Below, piece by piece: positions 18,588-26,723 of a DNA stretch of 64,000 nt; position 1 is the first letter of the stretch, and the number at the start of each line of letters is the position of its first letter. The translations under genes and the position numbers were made by a program. The stretch is from Gammaproteobacteria bacterium UBA7803 (GTDB taxonomy: Bacteria; Pseudomonadota; Gammaproteobacteria; Pseudomonadales; Azotimanducaceae), in NCBI GenBank assembly GCA_002480525.1, contig DLCH01000057.1:1-64000 (forward strand). Reading direction: 5' to 3'. The notes under the pieces are model-generated. The model was not told where the DNA came from and did not search any database. It worked only from the letters and a program-made list of their open reading frames with translations.

Positions 18588-18639
18588 TTTGGCTGCCGGT
18601 TCGCAGGCGTTACAATAAACCGTCTGCGGTGACTGTTTT
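18588..18639 (+). promoter_or_regulatory. promoter plus shared-operator copy for the Rieske 1 operon
   Basis: TTTGGC (18588-18593), a 17-bp spacer and TACAAT (18611-18616) form a good sigma-70 promoter. The operator TAAACC-N8-TGACTGTTTT occupies 18616-18639, directly after the -10 and over the expected transcription start, which is a classic repressor position. The right half matches the consensus completely. Confidence 0.75.
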
Positions 18640-18680
18640 GGGGCGGCCCGCAGGGTGACATGAGAAGCAGGGAGACGGTC

Positions 18681-18890
18681 ATGACGGTGCTGCGCCATCC
18701 ACTTTCCGGTGCGACCTACTCACTCCGCGAGGACGGTCTCGTGGAGGTGGAGAACAACGGCAAGATCGGGGTCTTCACCTTCGATGGCCGCCACTGCGAA
18801 GGCGAGCTCCGTCAGGCGGACCCGCACCTGCTGCTGTGGATCGCGGGTCCGCAGCTTCCCCCCGAGGCCAACGTGCGCCGCAACCGATAG
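18681..18890 (+). CDS. small conserved-looking protein before Rieske oxygenase, hypothetical
   Basis: 69 residues starting at the ATG with AGGGAGACGG upstream; an in-frame ATG at 18660 is less well placed. The sequence is short beta-strand-like (GATYSLREDGLVEVENNGKIGVFTFDG) with a single Cys and ends in a basic tail. No family recognised. It lies 17 bp before the Rieske oxygenase under the same promoter, so it may be a small accessory of that enzyme (inference). Confidence 0.6.
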   Translation: MTVLRHPLSGATYSLREDGLVEVENNGKIGVFTFDGRHCEGELRQADPHLLLWIAGPQLPPEANVRRNR

Positions 18891-18907
18891 ATTCCAAGGA
18901 GGCTTGT

Positions 18908-20251
18908 ATGGCGACCAGCACTGCCAGATCCCGAGACCGCTCGGCGGGCATCAGTTATCAGGAGCTGATCGCCGGCGACGTCGTGCCGGCCCCTGCCGTG
19001 CTGCAGCTCGAGAGCCCGTATCAGGGCGCCCTGTCGTCGGTGTCGGTGGACCGCTACCGTACCCAGGCGTTTCACGAGCTGGAGATGCAGAAGCTGTGGC
19101 CCAGGGTGTGGCAGATGGCCTGCCGGGAGGAAGAGATTCCCGAGGTGGGCGACTACACGCTCTACGAGATCGGCCACTACAGCATCATCGTCGTGCGGAC
19201 ACGGGACGGCATCAGGGCCCATCACAACGTGTGCCGTCACCGCGGCCGGCGGCTGTGTGATTTCGCCGGCCACGCCGCCAGCTTCATCTGTCCGTTTCAC
19301 GGCTTCAGCTGGAATATCGACGGCTCGGTCCGCGGCGTCACCTCGGACTGGGACTTCCCCCAGATAGACCCGGGCGACTTCGGCCTGACGCCGGTGCTCT
19401 GCGACACCTGGGGCGGCTGGGTGTTCGTCAATATGGATACCGGCGCGGAGCCGCTGGCCGACTTCCTCGGCGACCTTCCGGAGCACTTCGCCATCTGGTC
19501 GCCGGAGGACCGATACGTCCAGGCTCACGTCGGCAAGATCATGAAGTGCAACTGGAAGCTCTGCCAGGAAGCCTTCATGGAAGCCTTCCACGTCATCACC
19601 ACCCACCCGCAGCTTCTGGCGGCGATCGGCGACGAGAACTCGCAGTACGACGCCTGGGGCAACTTCTCCCGGGCGATCACCCCGAACGGCACGCCGAGCC
19701 CGCACATCCGGTGGTCGCCCAACGAGCAGGAGAAGTTCGACTCGGTCACCATGCGCGAGCTGGATGGTCCTCCCAACCCGGAGGTGCCGGAGGGCATGAC
19801 CGCACGGGCGATGATGGCCGAGGGCGCGCGCCAGGGGCTACGGGAGGTCGTCGGCGACGACGTGGTCATTTCCGACGCCGAGGTGTCGGACAGCATCTAC
19901 TACACGCTGTTTCCCAACTTTCACCCCTGGGGCGGATACAACCGGATCGTCTACCGGTTCCGGCCGTGGGGCAACCGCTGCGACCGGTCACTGATGGAGT
20001 GCTACTTCCTCAGCCCGTTCAAGGGTGAGCGCCCGCCGCCGGCGGAATTTCACCTGCTCGACGAGGACGAGCCCTGGACCAACGCGCCGGAGTTGGGGCT
20101 GCTGGCCAAGGTATTCACCCAGGACACCTTCAATCTGCCGAACGTGCAGCGCGGCGTCGAGGCGGCGCAGTTCGACGAGGTGGTGTTCGCGCGCTATCAG
20201 GAAACCAAGCTGCGTCACTTTCATCAGCTGCTCACCGAGTGGGTGAGCTGA
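18908..20251 (+). CDS. Rieske non-haem iron oxygenase, alpha subunit 1
   Basis: 447 residues. The Rieske [2Fe-2S] ligands are in CRHRG (near residue 110) and CPFHG (near 130), giving C-x-H-x17-C-x2-H. The mononuclear iron site is in the segment EAFMEAFHVITTHPQ near residue 220, with the H-x4-H spacing. It would hydroxylate or demethylate an organic substrate using electrons from a separate ferredoxin/reductase, which is not in this window. ATG with AAGGAGG upstream. The 3' end overlaps the convergent AcoX-like gene by 28 bp. Confidence 0.88.
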   Translation: MATSTARSRDRSAGISYQELIAGDVVPAPAVLQLESPYQGALSSVSVDRYRTQAFHELEMQKLWPRVWQMACREEEIPEVGDYTLYEIGHYSIIVVRTRDGIRAHHNVCRHRGRRLCDFAGHAASFICPFHGFSWNIDGSVRGVTSDWDFPQIDPGDFGLTPVLCDTWGGWVFVNMDTGAEPLADFLGDLPEHFAIWSPEDRYVQAHVGKIMKCNWKLCQEAFMEAFHVITTHPQLLAAIGDENSQYDAWGNFSRAITPNGTPSPHIRWSPNEQEKFDSVTMRELDGPPNPEVPEGMTARAMMAEGARQGLREVVGDDVVISDAEVSDSIYYTLFPNFHPWGGYNRIVYRFRPWGNRCDRSLMECYFLSPFKGERPPPAEFHLLDEDEPWTNAPELGLLAKVFTQDTFNLPNVQRGVEAAQFDEVVFARYQETKLRHFHQLLTEWVS

Positions 20252-21243
20252 TCGCGACGGAACCCGCTGCGCTCGGCCCCCAGGGCCAGCGCGCGGTGCA
20301 CGTCCACGACCCAGGGACCGTCCCGAGACACGGTCAGTCGTGCCCCGGCGGACGGCGGCAGCACGCGCTCGCGTTCGCCATCGAAGGCGAGCACGCCGGG
20401 CCCACGGAACTCGATGATTTCCCCGAATGACACCCGTCGCCAGGCGCGCACCTGCACCGGGCGGTAGTGGCCCGGCGCGATCGGGACGGTCAGCGTCACC
20501 GACCCCTGTCCGGAACCGAGCTCGAGCAGCGCTCCGGCACCCTCGTCCGACCCCAGCGGCATGAGCAGGCCGCCGACGGCGGTCATGCCCACCGCCGCGG
20601 GCTCTGCCCGGGTCAACAGAATCCTCCGCAGCAGATCCGGCTCGAGCAACGCTCTGCTGCCGACGAAGCGCTCCTCGCTGAGCACCGCGTCGACCAGGGC
20701 CAGGTCGCTGTCGGCGTCGAGGTCCACGTGAATGCGCTTGTGGCGCCGCGCCGTCTCGGCCAGCCCGACCAGGCCGCTGCTGATGAGGCCGGCCGCGGCG
20801 CCGGCCACTGTGGCTTCCAGGAAATGCGGGAAGACGTTGTTGGTGCCGGTGGAAATGGGAATCAGCGGCGCATCCGGCCAGGCCCGGGTCACGACGCGGT
20901 TGGTGCCGTCGCCGCCCAGGGTGACGAGCGCCACGCAGCCGAGGCGGCGCAATTCGCCGGCCGCTGCCTCGGTGTCGAGGGCACTGCCGGTGGTGGAGAC
21001 GGGGACCGGTACGGCATCGGCGAAGTGCCCGCTGTCGGCGATGCCGCCGCGGACGATGCCGTGAGGATCGTCGTAGTAAGCCAGGGCAGCCGCCGCCGAC
21101 GTGGCCGCGACGCCGGCGAGGGCCCGGCGGACGATGGCCCGCTTCTCGGCGTTGTCGATAACGGAGGCCCGGGCAATCAGGCGTCGCACGTCCTTCCCGG
21201 AGGCCGGGTTGGCGATGATGCCGATGGGCCCGGGCGGCGCCAT
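20224..21243 (-). CDS. acoX: AcoX-like ATP-NAD kinase-fold protein
   Basis: 339 residues. The N-terminus IGIIANPASGKDVRRLIARASVIDNAEK is the acetoin-catabolism protein X pattern, and VTLGGDGTNR near residue 105 is the NAD-kinase-fold GGDG motif, followed by STGTNNVFP. AcoX is known from aco loci but its role is not settled. It begins 2 bp after the TetR stop, so the two are translationally coupled, and it faces away from the acoABC-like genes at 24.3-27.7 kb. The symbol is by similarity only. Confidence 0.75.
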   Translation of the reverse strand: MAPPGPIGIIANPASGKDVRRLIARASVIDNAEKRAIVRRALAGVAATSAAAALAYYDDPHGIVRGGIADSGHFADAVPVPVSTTGSALDTEAAAGELRRLGCVALVTLGGDGTNRVVTRAWPDAPLIPISTGTNNVFPHFLEATVAGAAAGLISSGLVGLAETARRHKRIHVDLDADSDLALVDAVLSEERFVGSRALLEPDLLRRILLTRAEPAAVGMTAVGGLLMPLGSDEGAGALLELGSGQGSVTLTVPIAPGHYRPVQVRAWRRVSFGEIIEFRGPGVLAFDGERERVLPPSAGARLTVSRDGPWVVDVHRALALGAERSGFRRDQLTHSVSS

Positions 21244-21245
21244 GG

Positions 21246-21890
21246 CTACTTGCGGCGTTTGACGTTCCGGACGTCCTGGTAGCTCTCGCGCAGCTCTTCC
21301 TTCAACCAGCCGAGGATCAGGTTCTCCGGAACGGTGGGGTCGTCGAGCAGCTTGGAGACGGCCATGCCTTCGAGCAGAAAGCGGGTCATGAATACGGTGC
21401 GCTCGAAGGCTTTCGACTGAGCGAGATCCGGGAAGATCTGTGCGGTGATACCGGCCTGGCGCTTGAAGTATGTCTCGAGGGCGGGCTTCAGCACCCGGGC
21501 GAGTTCCTTGTCTGTGCGTGCCGCGACCTGCAGCTCGTGAAACACTACGAACTCCACGGTGTTGAGCATGCGCCAGTAGGCGTCGATGCCCTCGGACACC
21601 CGGGTGTGCTCGGCGCCTTCGTTGATCTGCGTCTCTTCCTCGGCGAATCGGTCGAGCCGTGCCTGAGTCAGATGTCGGACCGCGGCTTCGATGAGGTCCG
21701 CCCGGGTAGGGAAGTGGTGCAGCATGGCGCCGCGTGACACCCCGGCCTCGCGGGCGATGTTCTCGGTGGTGGTATTGAAGTAGCCGAGCTTGTAGAAACA
21801 CGAGACCGCGGCGTCGAGAATGGCCGTACGGGTACGCTCGCTCTTGGTCTGCTGCCAGGTCTTCTCCGGGGAAACTGCGGATCGCGGCAT
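21246..21890 (-). CDS. TetR-family transcriptional regulator
   Basis: 214 residues. The helix-turn-helix at about 18-65 reads RTAILDAAVSCFYKLGYFNTTTENIAREAGVSRGAMLHHFPTRADL, a textbook TetR N-terminus; the remaining helical part is the ligand and dimer domain. The ATG at 21890 lacks a strong Shine-Dalgarno. It is the only TetR in the window, sits centrally in the catabolic region and is coupled to acoX, so it is the leading candidate to bind the nine AAAACC-N8-TGACTGTTTT-like sites (inference). One of those sites lies in its divergent promoter region at 22017. Confidence 0.88.
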   Translation of the reverse strand: MPRSAVSPEKTWQQTKSERTRTAILDAAVSCFYKLGYFNTTTENIAREAGVSRGAMLHHFPTRADLIEAAVRHLTQARLDRFAEEETQINEGAEHTRVSEGIDAYWRMLNTVEFVVFHELQVAARTDKELARVLKPALETYFKRQAGITAQIFPDLAQSKAFERTVFMTRFLLEGMAVSKLLDDPTVPENLILGWLKEELRESYQDVRNVKRRK

Positions 21891-21987
21891 ACGCGGAAGG
21901 TCCGATGTGCGAAAACGCCAGTTTATCACCTGACCGGGTCGAACATAATCGTGCGGCGGGATACGAGTCTGCGCCGGTGGCGGCCGG

Positions 21988-22040
21988 TTGACCTGCAAAG
22001 GCCGCTCGGGCTTACTGAAACCATCATGTCATCCGGTTTT
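21988..22040 (+). promoter_or_regulatory. promoter plus weak shared-operator copy for the crotonase gene
   Basis: TTGACC (21988-21993) and CTTACT (22011-22016) are 17 bp apart. The element GAAACC-N8-ATCCGGTTTT (22017-22040) follows at once. The left half fits 5 of 6 and the right half 6 of 10 bases of the consensus, so this is a weaker copy, but it keeps the same position relative to the -10. It also lies in the tetR upstream region. Confidence 0.45.
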
Positions 22041-22080
22041 TCCCCAGGCGTGTCCGGATCCACCAGCTCAGGAGGGAAGC

Positions 22081-22950
22081 ATGCACAGACCAGCCATCGA
22101 CGCGCTCGAGACCGTACGCTACGAGGCGCCCGAAGCCCGCATCGCGCGGATCGTGCTAGATCGCGCGGACCGGGCCAATGCCCAGAACCGGCAACTGCTC
22201 TACGAGCTCAATGCGGCGCTCGATCATGCGGCCGCGGACGACGACGTGCGGGTGATCATCGTCGCCGCCGAAGGCAAGCACTTCTCCTCCGGCCACGATC
22301 TCTCCGGCGCCGACGACTGGTCGCTCGAGGACGTGGGTGTGGGAACGTGGGGCGGCTTCGATCAGCCCGGCATGGAAGGGCACTGGGCCGGCGAGGAGGA
22401 GGCCTATTTCGGGCTCTGCTGGCGCTGGCGCAACATCCCGAAGCCGACCATCGCCGAGGTTCAGGGCAAGGTCATCGCTGGCGGCCTGATGCTGGTGTGG
22501 CCGTTCGACATCGTCGTCGCCAGCGACGACGCGACCTTTCAGGACCCGGTGGTGGCTTTCGGTGCGAACGGGGTCGAGTACTTCGGCCACCCGTGGGAGT
22601 TCGGCGTGCGCAAGGCCAAGGAGCTGCTGTTCACCGGGCGGGCCATCACCGCCGAGGTGGCGCGGGAGCTGGGCATGGTGAACCGGGTGGTCCCGCGTGA
22701 CGCCCTGGCGGCCGAGACGCTGGCGCTTGCCCGGGAGATAGCGGTGCAGCCGATGATGGGGCTGAAGACCGCCAAGGAGTCGGTCAATCAGATGCAGAAC
22801 GAGCAGGGGTTGTATGCGGCCCTGCGCAGCGCCATGGGCATGCAGCAGCTCGCCCACGCCCACAACTACATCGTCCATCAGCGGGCCGTGGATCCCGCCG
22901 GCATGGAGCTGGTGCGGGCCCTGGCGAAGAAGCCGCCGCTGGACAAGTGA
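22081..22950 (+). CDS. enoyl-CoA hydratase/isomerase (crotonase) family protein
   Basis: 289 residues. The crotonase oxyanion-hole segment VIIVAAEGKHFSSGHDLSG is near residue 60, and the second loop GKVIAGGLMLVWPFDIVVASDDATFQDP is near 140. A C-terminal RAITAEVARELGMVNRVVP stretch is standard. Members hydrate, isomerise or cleave acyl-CoA thioesters. The insert with many Trp and Asp residues between about 75 and 120 is longer than in short-chain FadB-type hydratases, suggesting a bulky acyl group. ATG with GGAGGGAAGC upstream. Confidence 0.85.
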   Translation: MHRPAIDALETVRYEAPEARIARIVLDRADRANAQNRQLLYELNAALDHAAADDDVRVIIVAAEGKHFSSGHDLSGADDWSLEDVGVGTWGGFDQPGMEGHWAGEEEAYFGLCWRWRNIPKPTIAEVQGKVIAGGLMLVWPFDIVVASDDATFQDPVVAFGANGVEYFGHPWEFGVRKAKELLFTGRAITAEVARELGMVNRVVPRDALAAETLALAREIAVQPMMGLKTAKESVNQMQNEQGLYAALRSAMGMQQLAHAHNYIVHQRAVDPAGMELVRALAKKPPLDK

Positions 22951-22968
22951 CGGCCCGCCCGGCGGGGG

Positions 22969-24303
22969 TCAGAGGGCCGCGTCCCGGGCTGCGATCCGCG
23001 CCCGTAGCTCGGCCTGCTCCCGCTGGCCGAGGCCGAAGCCGCGGATGGCGAAGTAGGCGAGCACCATGGCCAGCACCGGTACCGTCAGGTAGATCATGCG
23101 GAAGGCGAGCAGCGTGTCCTCGCCGTTGCCGCCCCGGGCATCGAAACCGACCGCGTCGAGCAGCGGATAGGTCACGCCGATGGCCAGCGCGCCGCCGATC
23201 TTGGCGGTGATGGACAGCAGGGCGAAGTACAGTCCCGTACGCAGCCCGCCGGTTTCCAGGTTGTCGTAGTCCACCACGTCGGCGGCCATGGCGCGGATCA
23301 GGAACTGCAGCCCGGAGTGGGCGAAGCCGGTGGCGAACATGGTGGCGATGAACAGGGCCACGTCACCCTCCCCGGGAAAGAAGAACGCGGCGGTGGTGAG
23401 GCAGAAGCACAGCGAGTCCACGGCGAAGGCGCGGTGCTTGCCGAGGCGGTAGGACAGCCGGACCCAGGCGGGAACGCCGACGATGTGTCCCACGAAGAAG
23501 GCGATCAGCGCCAGGGAGTTGAAGCGGGCGGTGCCGATCAGCTCGGCCTGGTAGAAGATGAACAGGCCGGCCATCACGGCACCCGGCATGGAGGCCATGG
23601 CGTCGGCCAGCAGCAGGCGGCGCATGTGGGGGTTGCGGAGCACGGCCGCGAGGCCTTCCAGCAGCCGCAGGCGCGGTGCCGGGGCGGTGGGCCGCTCGCC
23701 GACCAGGGTCACTGCCGCCAGCACGCACAGCGGCGCGAACACCATCACCGTGATCCCGAAGAACGTCAGCGCCTCGTGGCCGGCGGGCGGCGTGCCCCGG
23801 TACTCGAGAATCGCCAGCGGCACCAGGATCAGCAGTGACCCCGCAAAGCCGGCGAAGGAGTTGAAGCCGGCGATGCGCGAGCGTTCGTCGTAGTCCGGCG
23901 ACAGCTCCGCGGCCCAGGCCTGATGGGAAATGGTCTTCATGGTGGCGCCGACGTAGAGCACCGCCAGCCAGCCCCCGAGATAGAACACGCTGGGTGAGCC
24001 GCTCGGCATGAAGGCCATGTGGACGCCCACCAGCAGAAACGGCAGGGCCAGCACCAGCCAGTGGCGGCGTCGTCCCCACGGGCTCGGCAGGCGATCGCCC
24101 ACCAGGCCCATGAGGGGATCGGTGACGATGTCGAAGGTGCGCACCAGCATGAACACCAGCCCCACCTCCGCCAGGCCGAGACCCAGGGTCTTCGTGTAGT
24201 AGGGCGGTAGGAAGATCGCCAGCGGCAGGATCAGGCCGGCGCTGGGGAACGCGATGGACGCGAATGCAGCGAGGCGCCAGGCCGATATCCGCTGCTGGGC
24301 CAC
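22969..24303 (-). CDS. GPH/MelB-type MFS symporter
   Basis: 444 residues with about 12 membrane spans. The segment FDIVTDPLMGLVGDRLPSPWGRRRHWLVL near residue 58 is the GPH-family (glycoside-pentoside-hexuronide:cation symporter) signature. Despite the family name, such carriers occur in many non-sugar catabolic clusters. It is the last gene of the minus-strand operon P450 - E1alpha - E1beta - E2 - MFS, starting 15 bp after the E2 stop, so it may carry the substrate or product of that pathway. Confidence 0.85.
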   Translation of the reverse strand: MAQQRISAWRLAAFASIAFPSAGLILPLAIFLPPYYTKTLGLGLAEVGLVFMLVRTFDIVTDPLMGLVGDRLPSPWGRRRHWLVLALPFLLVGVHMAFMPSGSPSVFYLGGWLAVLYVGATMKTISHQAWAAELSPDYDERSRIAGFNSFAGFAGSLLILVPLAILEYRGTPPAGHEALTFFGITVMVFAPLCVLAAVTLVGERPTAPAPRLRLLEGLAAVLRNPHMRRLLLADAMASMPGAVMAGLFIFYQAELIGTARFNSLALIAFFVGHIVGVPAWVRLSYRLGKHRAFAVDSLCFCLTTAAFFFPGEGDVALFIATMFATGFAHSGLQFLIRAMAADVVDYDNLETGGLRTGLYFALLSITAKIGGALAIGVTYPLLDAVGFDARGGNGEDTLLAFRMIYLTVPVLAMVLAYFAIRGFGLGQREQAELRARIAARDAAL

Positions 24304-24318
24304 CGGCGCCGGCGGCCG

Positions 24319-25710
24319 CTACAGCAGCAGCCGCAGCGGCGCTTCCAGGAGCTGCCGCACGCTGGCCAGGAACCGCGCAGCCGGCGCGCCGTCCAGGGCC
24401 CGATGGTCCCAGGTCAGCGACAGATTCATGCGCTGCTGCTTAACGGGAACGTCGCCGTCCCAGCCCACGGCCTCGCGCAGCCGGTTCACCCCGAGAATGC
24501 CCACCTGGGGTGCGTTGACGATCGGCGTGAAGGCATCGACGCCGAACATGCCGAGCGCCGTCACCGTGAACGTGCCGTCGGCCAGGTCGTCTACCCCGAT
24601 GTCGCCGTCGCGGGCGGCAGTGGCGAGCCGGGCCGTCTCCCGGGCCAGCTCGCCGAGACTCAAAGTGTCGGCATGGCGGATCACCGGGACGATGAGGCCA
24701 TCCTCCAGTGCCACCGCCATGCCGAGGTGGACGTCGCCGCGCAGGGTGATCCCGGCATCACCTAAGGCGGCGTTCATGTGCGGGTGTTCACGCAGCGCCC
24801 GTGCTGTGGCGGCGATCACCAGGTCTGTGTAGCCCAGGCGCACGCCGTCCGACGCCCAGGCTTCGTTGAGCTGGCTGCGCAGCTTCACGGCCTCGTCCAT
24901 GAGCACGTCCATGTCCATGGTGAGCTGAGCCATGGTCTGAAGGCTGTCGTGCATGCGCCGGGCGATGGTCCGGCGCATGCCGCTGAGCGGAATCGTGCGG
25001 TCGGCGCCGGCCGTTTCCCTGCGGCCGGACCCGGCGTCCCGCCCGGCTTCGGCGGCCCGCCCGGCTGCGGCGGCCGCTTCGACGTCCTCCCTGGTGATGC
25101 GGCCTCCCGGTCCGGTGCCGCGGACGACCTGGAGATCCACCTCGAGCTCCCGGGCCAGCTTGCGCGCGATGGGCGAGCTGGGCGCGGTCCTGGGCTGCTC
25201 CTGGCGCTGGGCCGCGGCCCGTACGTCGGCTTCGACGATGCGCCCGCCCGGACCCGATCCGGCGATGCCACGGATGTCGACGTCCAGCTCGCCGGCCAGG
25301 CGCCGCGCTGCCGGGGATGTCAGCAGGCGTCCGCCGATTCCGGTGCTGCCGGCGGACGGCGTGTCATCGGCCGGGCTTCGGGAGACGGCTGCGGCAGGGC
25401 TCGGCTCCGGGTCCGCAACATCGGTTGCCCCGGCGGCAGTGGGCGCGGCGCCCGCGTCCTCGGGGATGTCTTCGCCGGCGGCGTAGATGTAGCCGACCAC
25501 GTCGCCGGGTTTCAGAGTCACGCCTTCGGCGACCAGGTGCTTCACGATCCCGGCGGCGTCGGCGTCGACGTCCAGATTCACCTTCTCGGTCTCGAGGCGG
25601 TACAGCAGCTCGTCCTTTTCCACCGAGCCGCCGTCAGGAACGTACCATTCCTCGACCACGCCCTCGGTCATGTTCATGCCGACCTTGACCAGGTATATGG
25701 GAGTTGGCAT
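24319..25710 (-). CDS. dihydrolipoamide acyltransferase (E2), AcoC-like, with two E3-binding domains
   Basis: 463 residues. An N-terminal lipoyl domain (about 1-80) has the acceptor Lys in LETEKVNLD. Two peripheral-subunit-binding domains follow, near 125-165 (TSPAARRLAGELDVDI...GSGPGGRIVEADV) and near 178-218 (SPIARKLARELEVDL...GTGPGGRITREDV). The C-terminal catalytic domain (about 240-463) ends with DHRALDG, the chloramphenicol-acetyltransferase-like active site. It passes the acyl group from E1 to CoA. Two binding domains in one E2 are unusual. It starts 4 bp after the E1beta stop. Confidence 0.87.
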   Translation of the reverse strand: MPTPIYLVKVGMNMTEGVVEEWYVPDGGSVEKDELLYRLETEKVNLDVDADAAGIVKHLVAEGVTLKPGDVVGYIYAAGEDIPEDAGAAPTAAGATDVADPEPSPAAAVSRSPADDTPSAGSTGIGGRLLTSPAARRLAGELDVDIRGIAGSGPGGRIVEADVRAAAQRQEQPRTAPSSPIARKLARELEVDLQVVRGTGPGGRITREDVEAAAAAGRAAEAGRDAGSGRRETAGADRTIPLSGMRRTIARRMHDSLQTMAQLTMDMDVLMDEAVKLRSQLNEAWASDGVRLGYTDLVIAATARALREHPHMNAALGDAGITLRGDVHLGMAVALEDGLIVPVIRHADTLSLGELARETARLATAARDGDIGVDDLADGTFTVTALGMFGVDAFTPIVNAPQVGILGVNRLREAVGWDGDVPVKQQRMNLSLTWDHRALDGAPAARFLASVRQLLEAPLRLLL

Positions 25711-25714
25711 GACC

Positions 25715-26713
25715 TCAGAGTCCGAGCTGGCGCTTCGCCTCGGCGACGATGCGCTCGGCGTCGGGCACGTAGTGGGCTTCCAGGGCAGGGCTGAAGGGCA
25801 CCGGCGAAAACGGTGCGCCGACCCGGGCCACAGGCGCGTCCAGATAGTCGAACGCCTCTTCCTGAATGGTCGCGGCGATCTCGGCGCCGATACCGCCGTG
25901 GCGCACCGCCTCGTGCACGATCATCACCCGGTGCGTCCGGCGCACGGAATCCACCACGGTGGCGGTGTCGAAGGGCTGCAGGGTGCGGGGATCGATCACC
26001 TCGGTATCGAGGCCCAGCTCGGCGAGCTGCTCGGCGGCCTTGAGCGCCTCGTGGACCATGCGCCCGGTGGCGACGATCGTATAGTCGCGGCCCTCGCGCA
26101 GCACGGCTGCCTGGCCGATGGGAACCTCGTAGGCACCCTCCGGGACCTCGCCGGTCATGGCCAGGGAGACCTTGTTCAGTACCACGAACACCGGGTTGTC
26201 GTCTCTGGCCGCGGCGATGATCAGTCCCTTGGCGTCGTAGGGCGTGGACGGCATGACGACCTTGAGCCCGGGCAGATGGCACAGCCAGGCCTCCAGGCTC
26301 TGGGAGTGCTGGGCGGCGAGGCTGGCACCCGCGCCGGCCATGGTCAGCACGGTCACCGGCAGCCTGGCGTGGCCGCCGAACATGTAGCGCATCTTGGCGA
26401 GTTGATTGGCGATCTCGTCCATGCACTCGCCGATGAAGTCCATGAACATGAGATCGACGATGGGTCTGCAGCCGGTGGCGGCGGCCCCGACGCCCACGCC
26501 CATGATGCCTTCCTCGGAGATGGGCGTGTCGTAGATGCGGTCGGGCCCGAACTCTTCGAGCAGCCCTTTGTAGTAGCCGTAGACGCTGCCGGCGCCGGCC
26601 ACGTCCTCGCCGATCACGAAGGCGTTGTCCTGTTCCTTGAGCACCTCGCGGACGCCGTCGGTGATGGCGGCGACGTAGGGGAGCTTGCGGGGTTGCTGCT
26701 GTGCTTCTGCCAT
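25715..26713 (-). CDS. 2-oxoacid/acetoin dehydrogenase E1 beta subunit
   Basis: 332 residues. It has the E1beta transketolase-like pyrimidine domain (GEDVAGAGSVYGYYKGLLEEFG, then ISEEGIMGVGVGAAATG and DLMFMDF) and the C-terminal domain (VATGRMVHEALKAAEQL, VIDPRTLQPFD). The pair with E1alpha decarboxylates a 2-oxoacid or cleaves acetoin with thiamine diphosphate. Ten bp separate it from the E1alpha stop and AGAGG precedes the ATG. Sequence style and the presence of acoX favour an acetoin-dehydrogenase-like complex over pyruvate dehydrogenase. Confidence 0.87.
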   Translation of the reverse strand: MAEAQQQPRKLPYVAAITDGVREVLKEQDNAFVIGEDVAGAGSVYGYYKGLLEEFGPDRIYDTPISEEGIMGVGVGAAATGCRPIVDLMFMDFIGECMDEIANQLAKMRYMFGGHARLPVTVLTMAGAGASLAAQHSQSLEAWLCHLPGLKVVMPSTPYDAKGLIIAAARDDNPVFVVLNKVSLAMTGEVPEGAYEVPIGQAAVLREGRDYTIVATGRMVHEALKAAEQLAELGLDTEVIDPRTLQPFDTATVVDSVRRTHRVMIVHEAVRHGGIGAEIAATIQEEAFDYLDAPVARVGAPFSPVPFSPALEAHYVPDAERIVAEAKRQLGL

Positions 26714-26723
26714 GGTGTACCTC

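Noticed and set aside
21895..21925. Tenth operator copy at the tetR start (AAACTGGCGTTTT on the minus strand)
   Set aside because: The 8-bp spacing and the TGACTG half are missing, so it is too weak to list beside the other copies.
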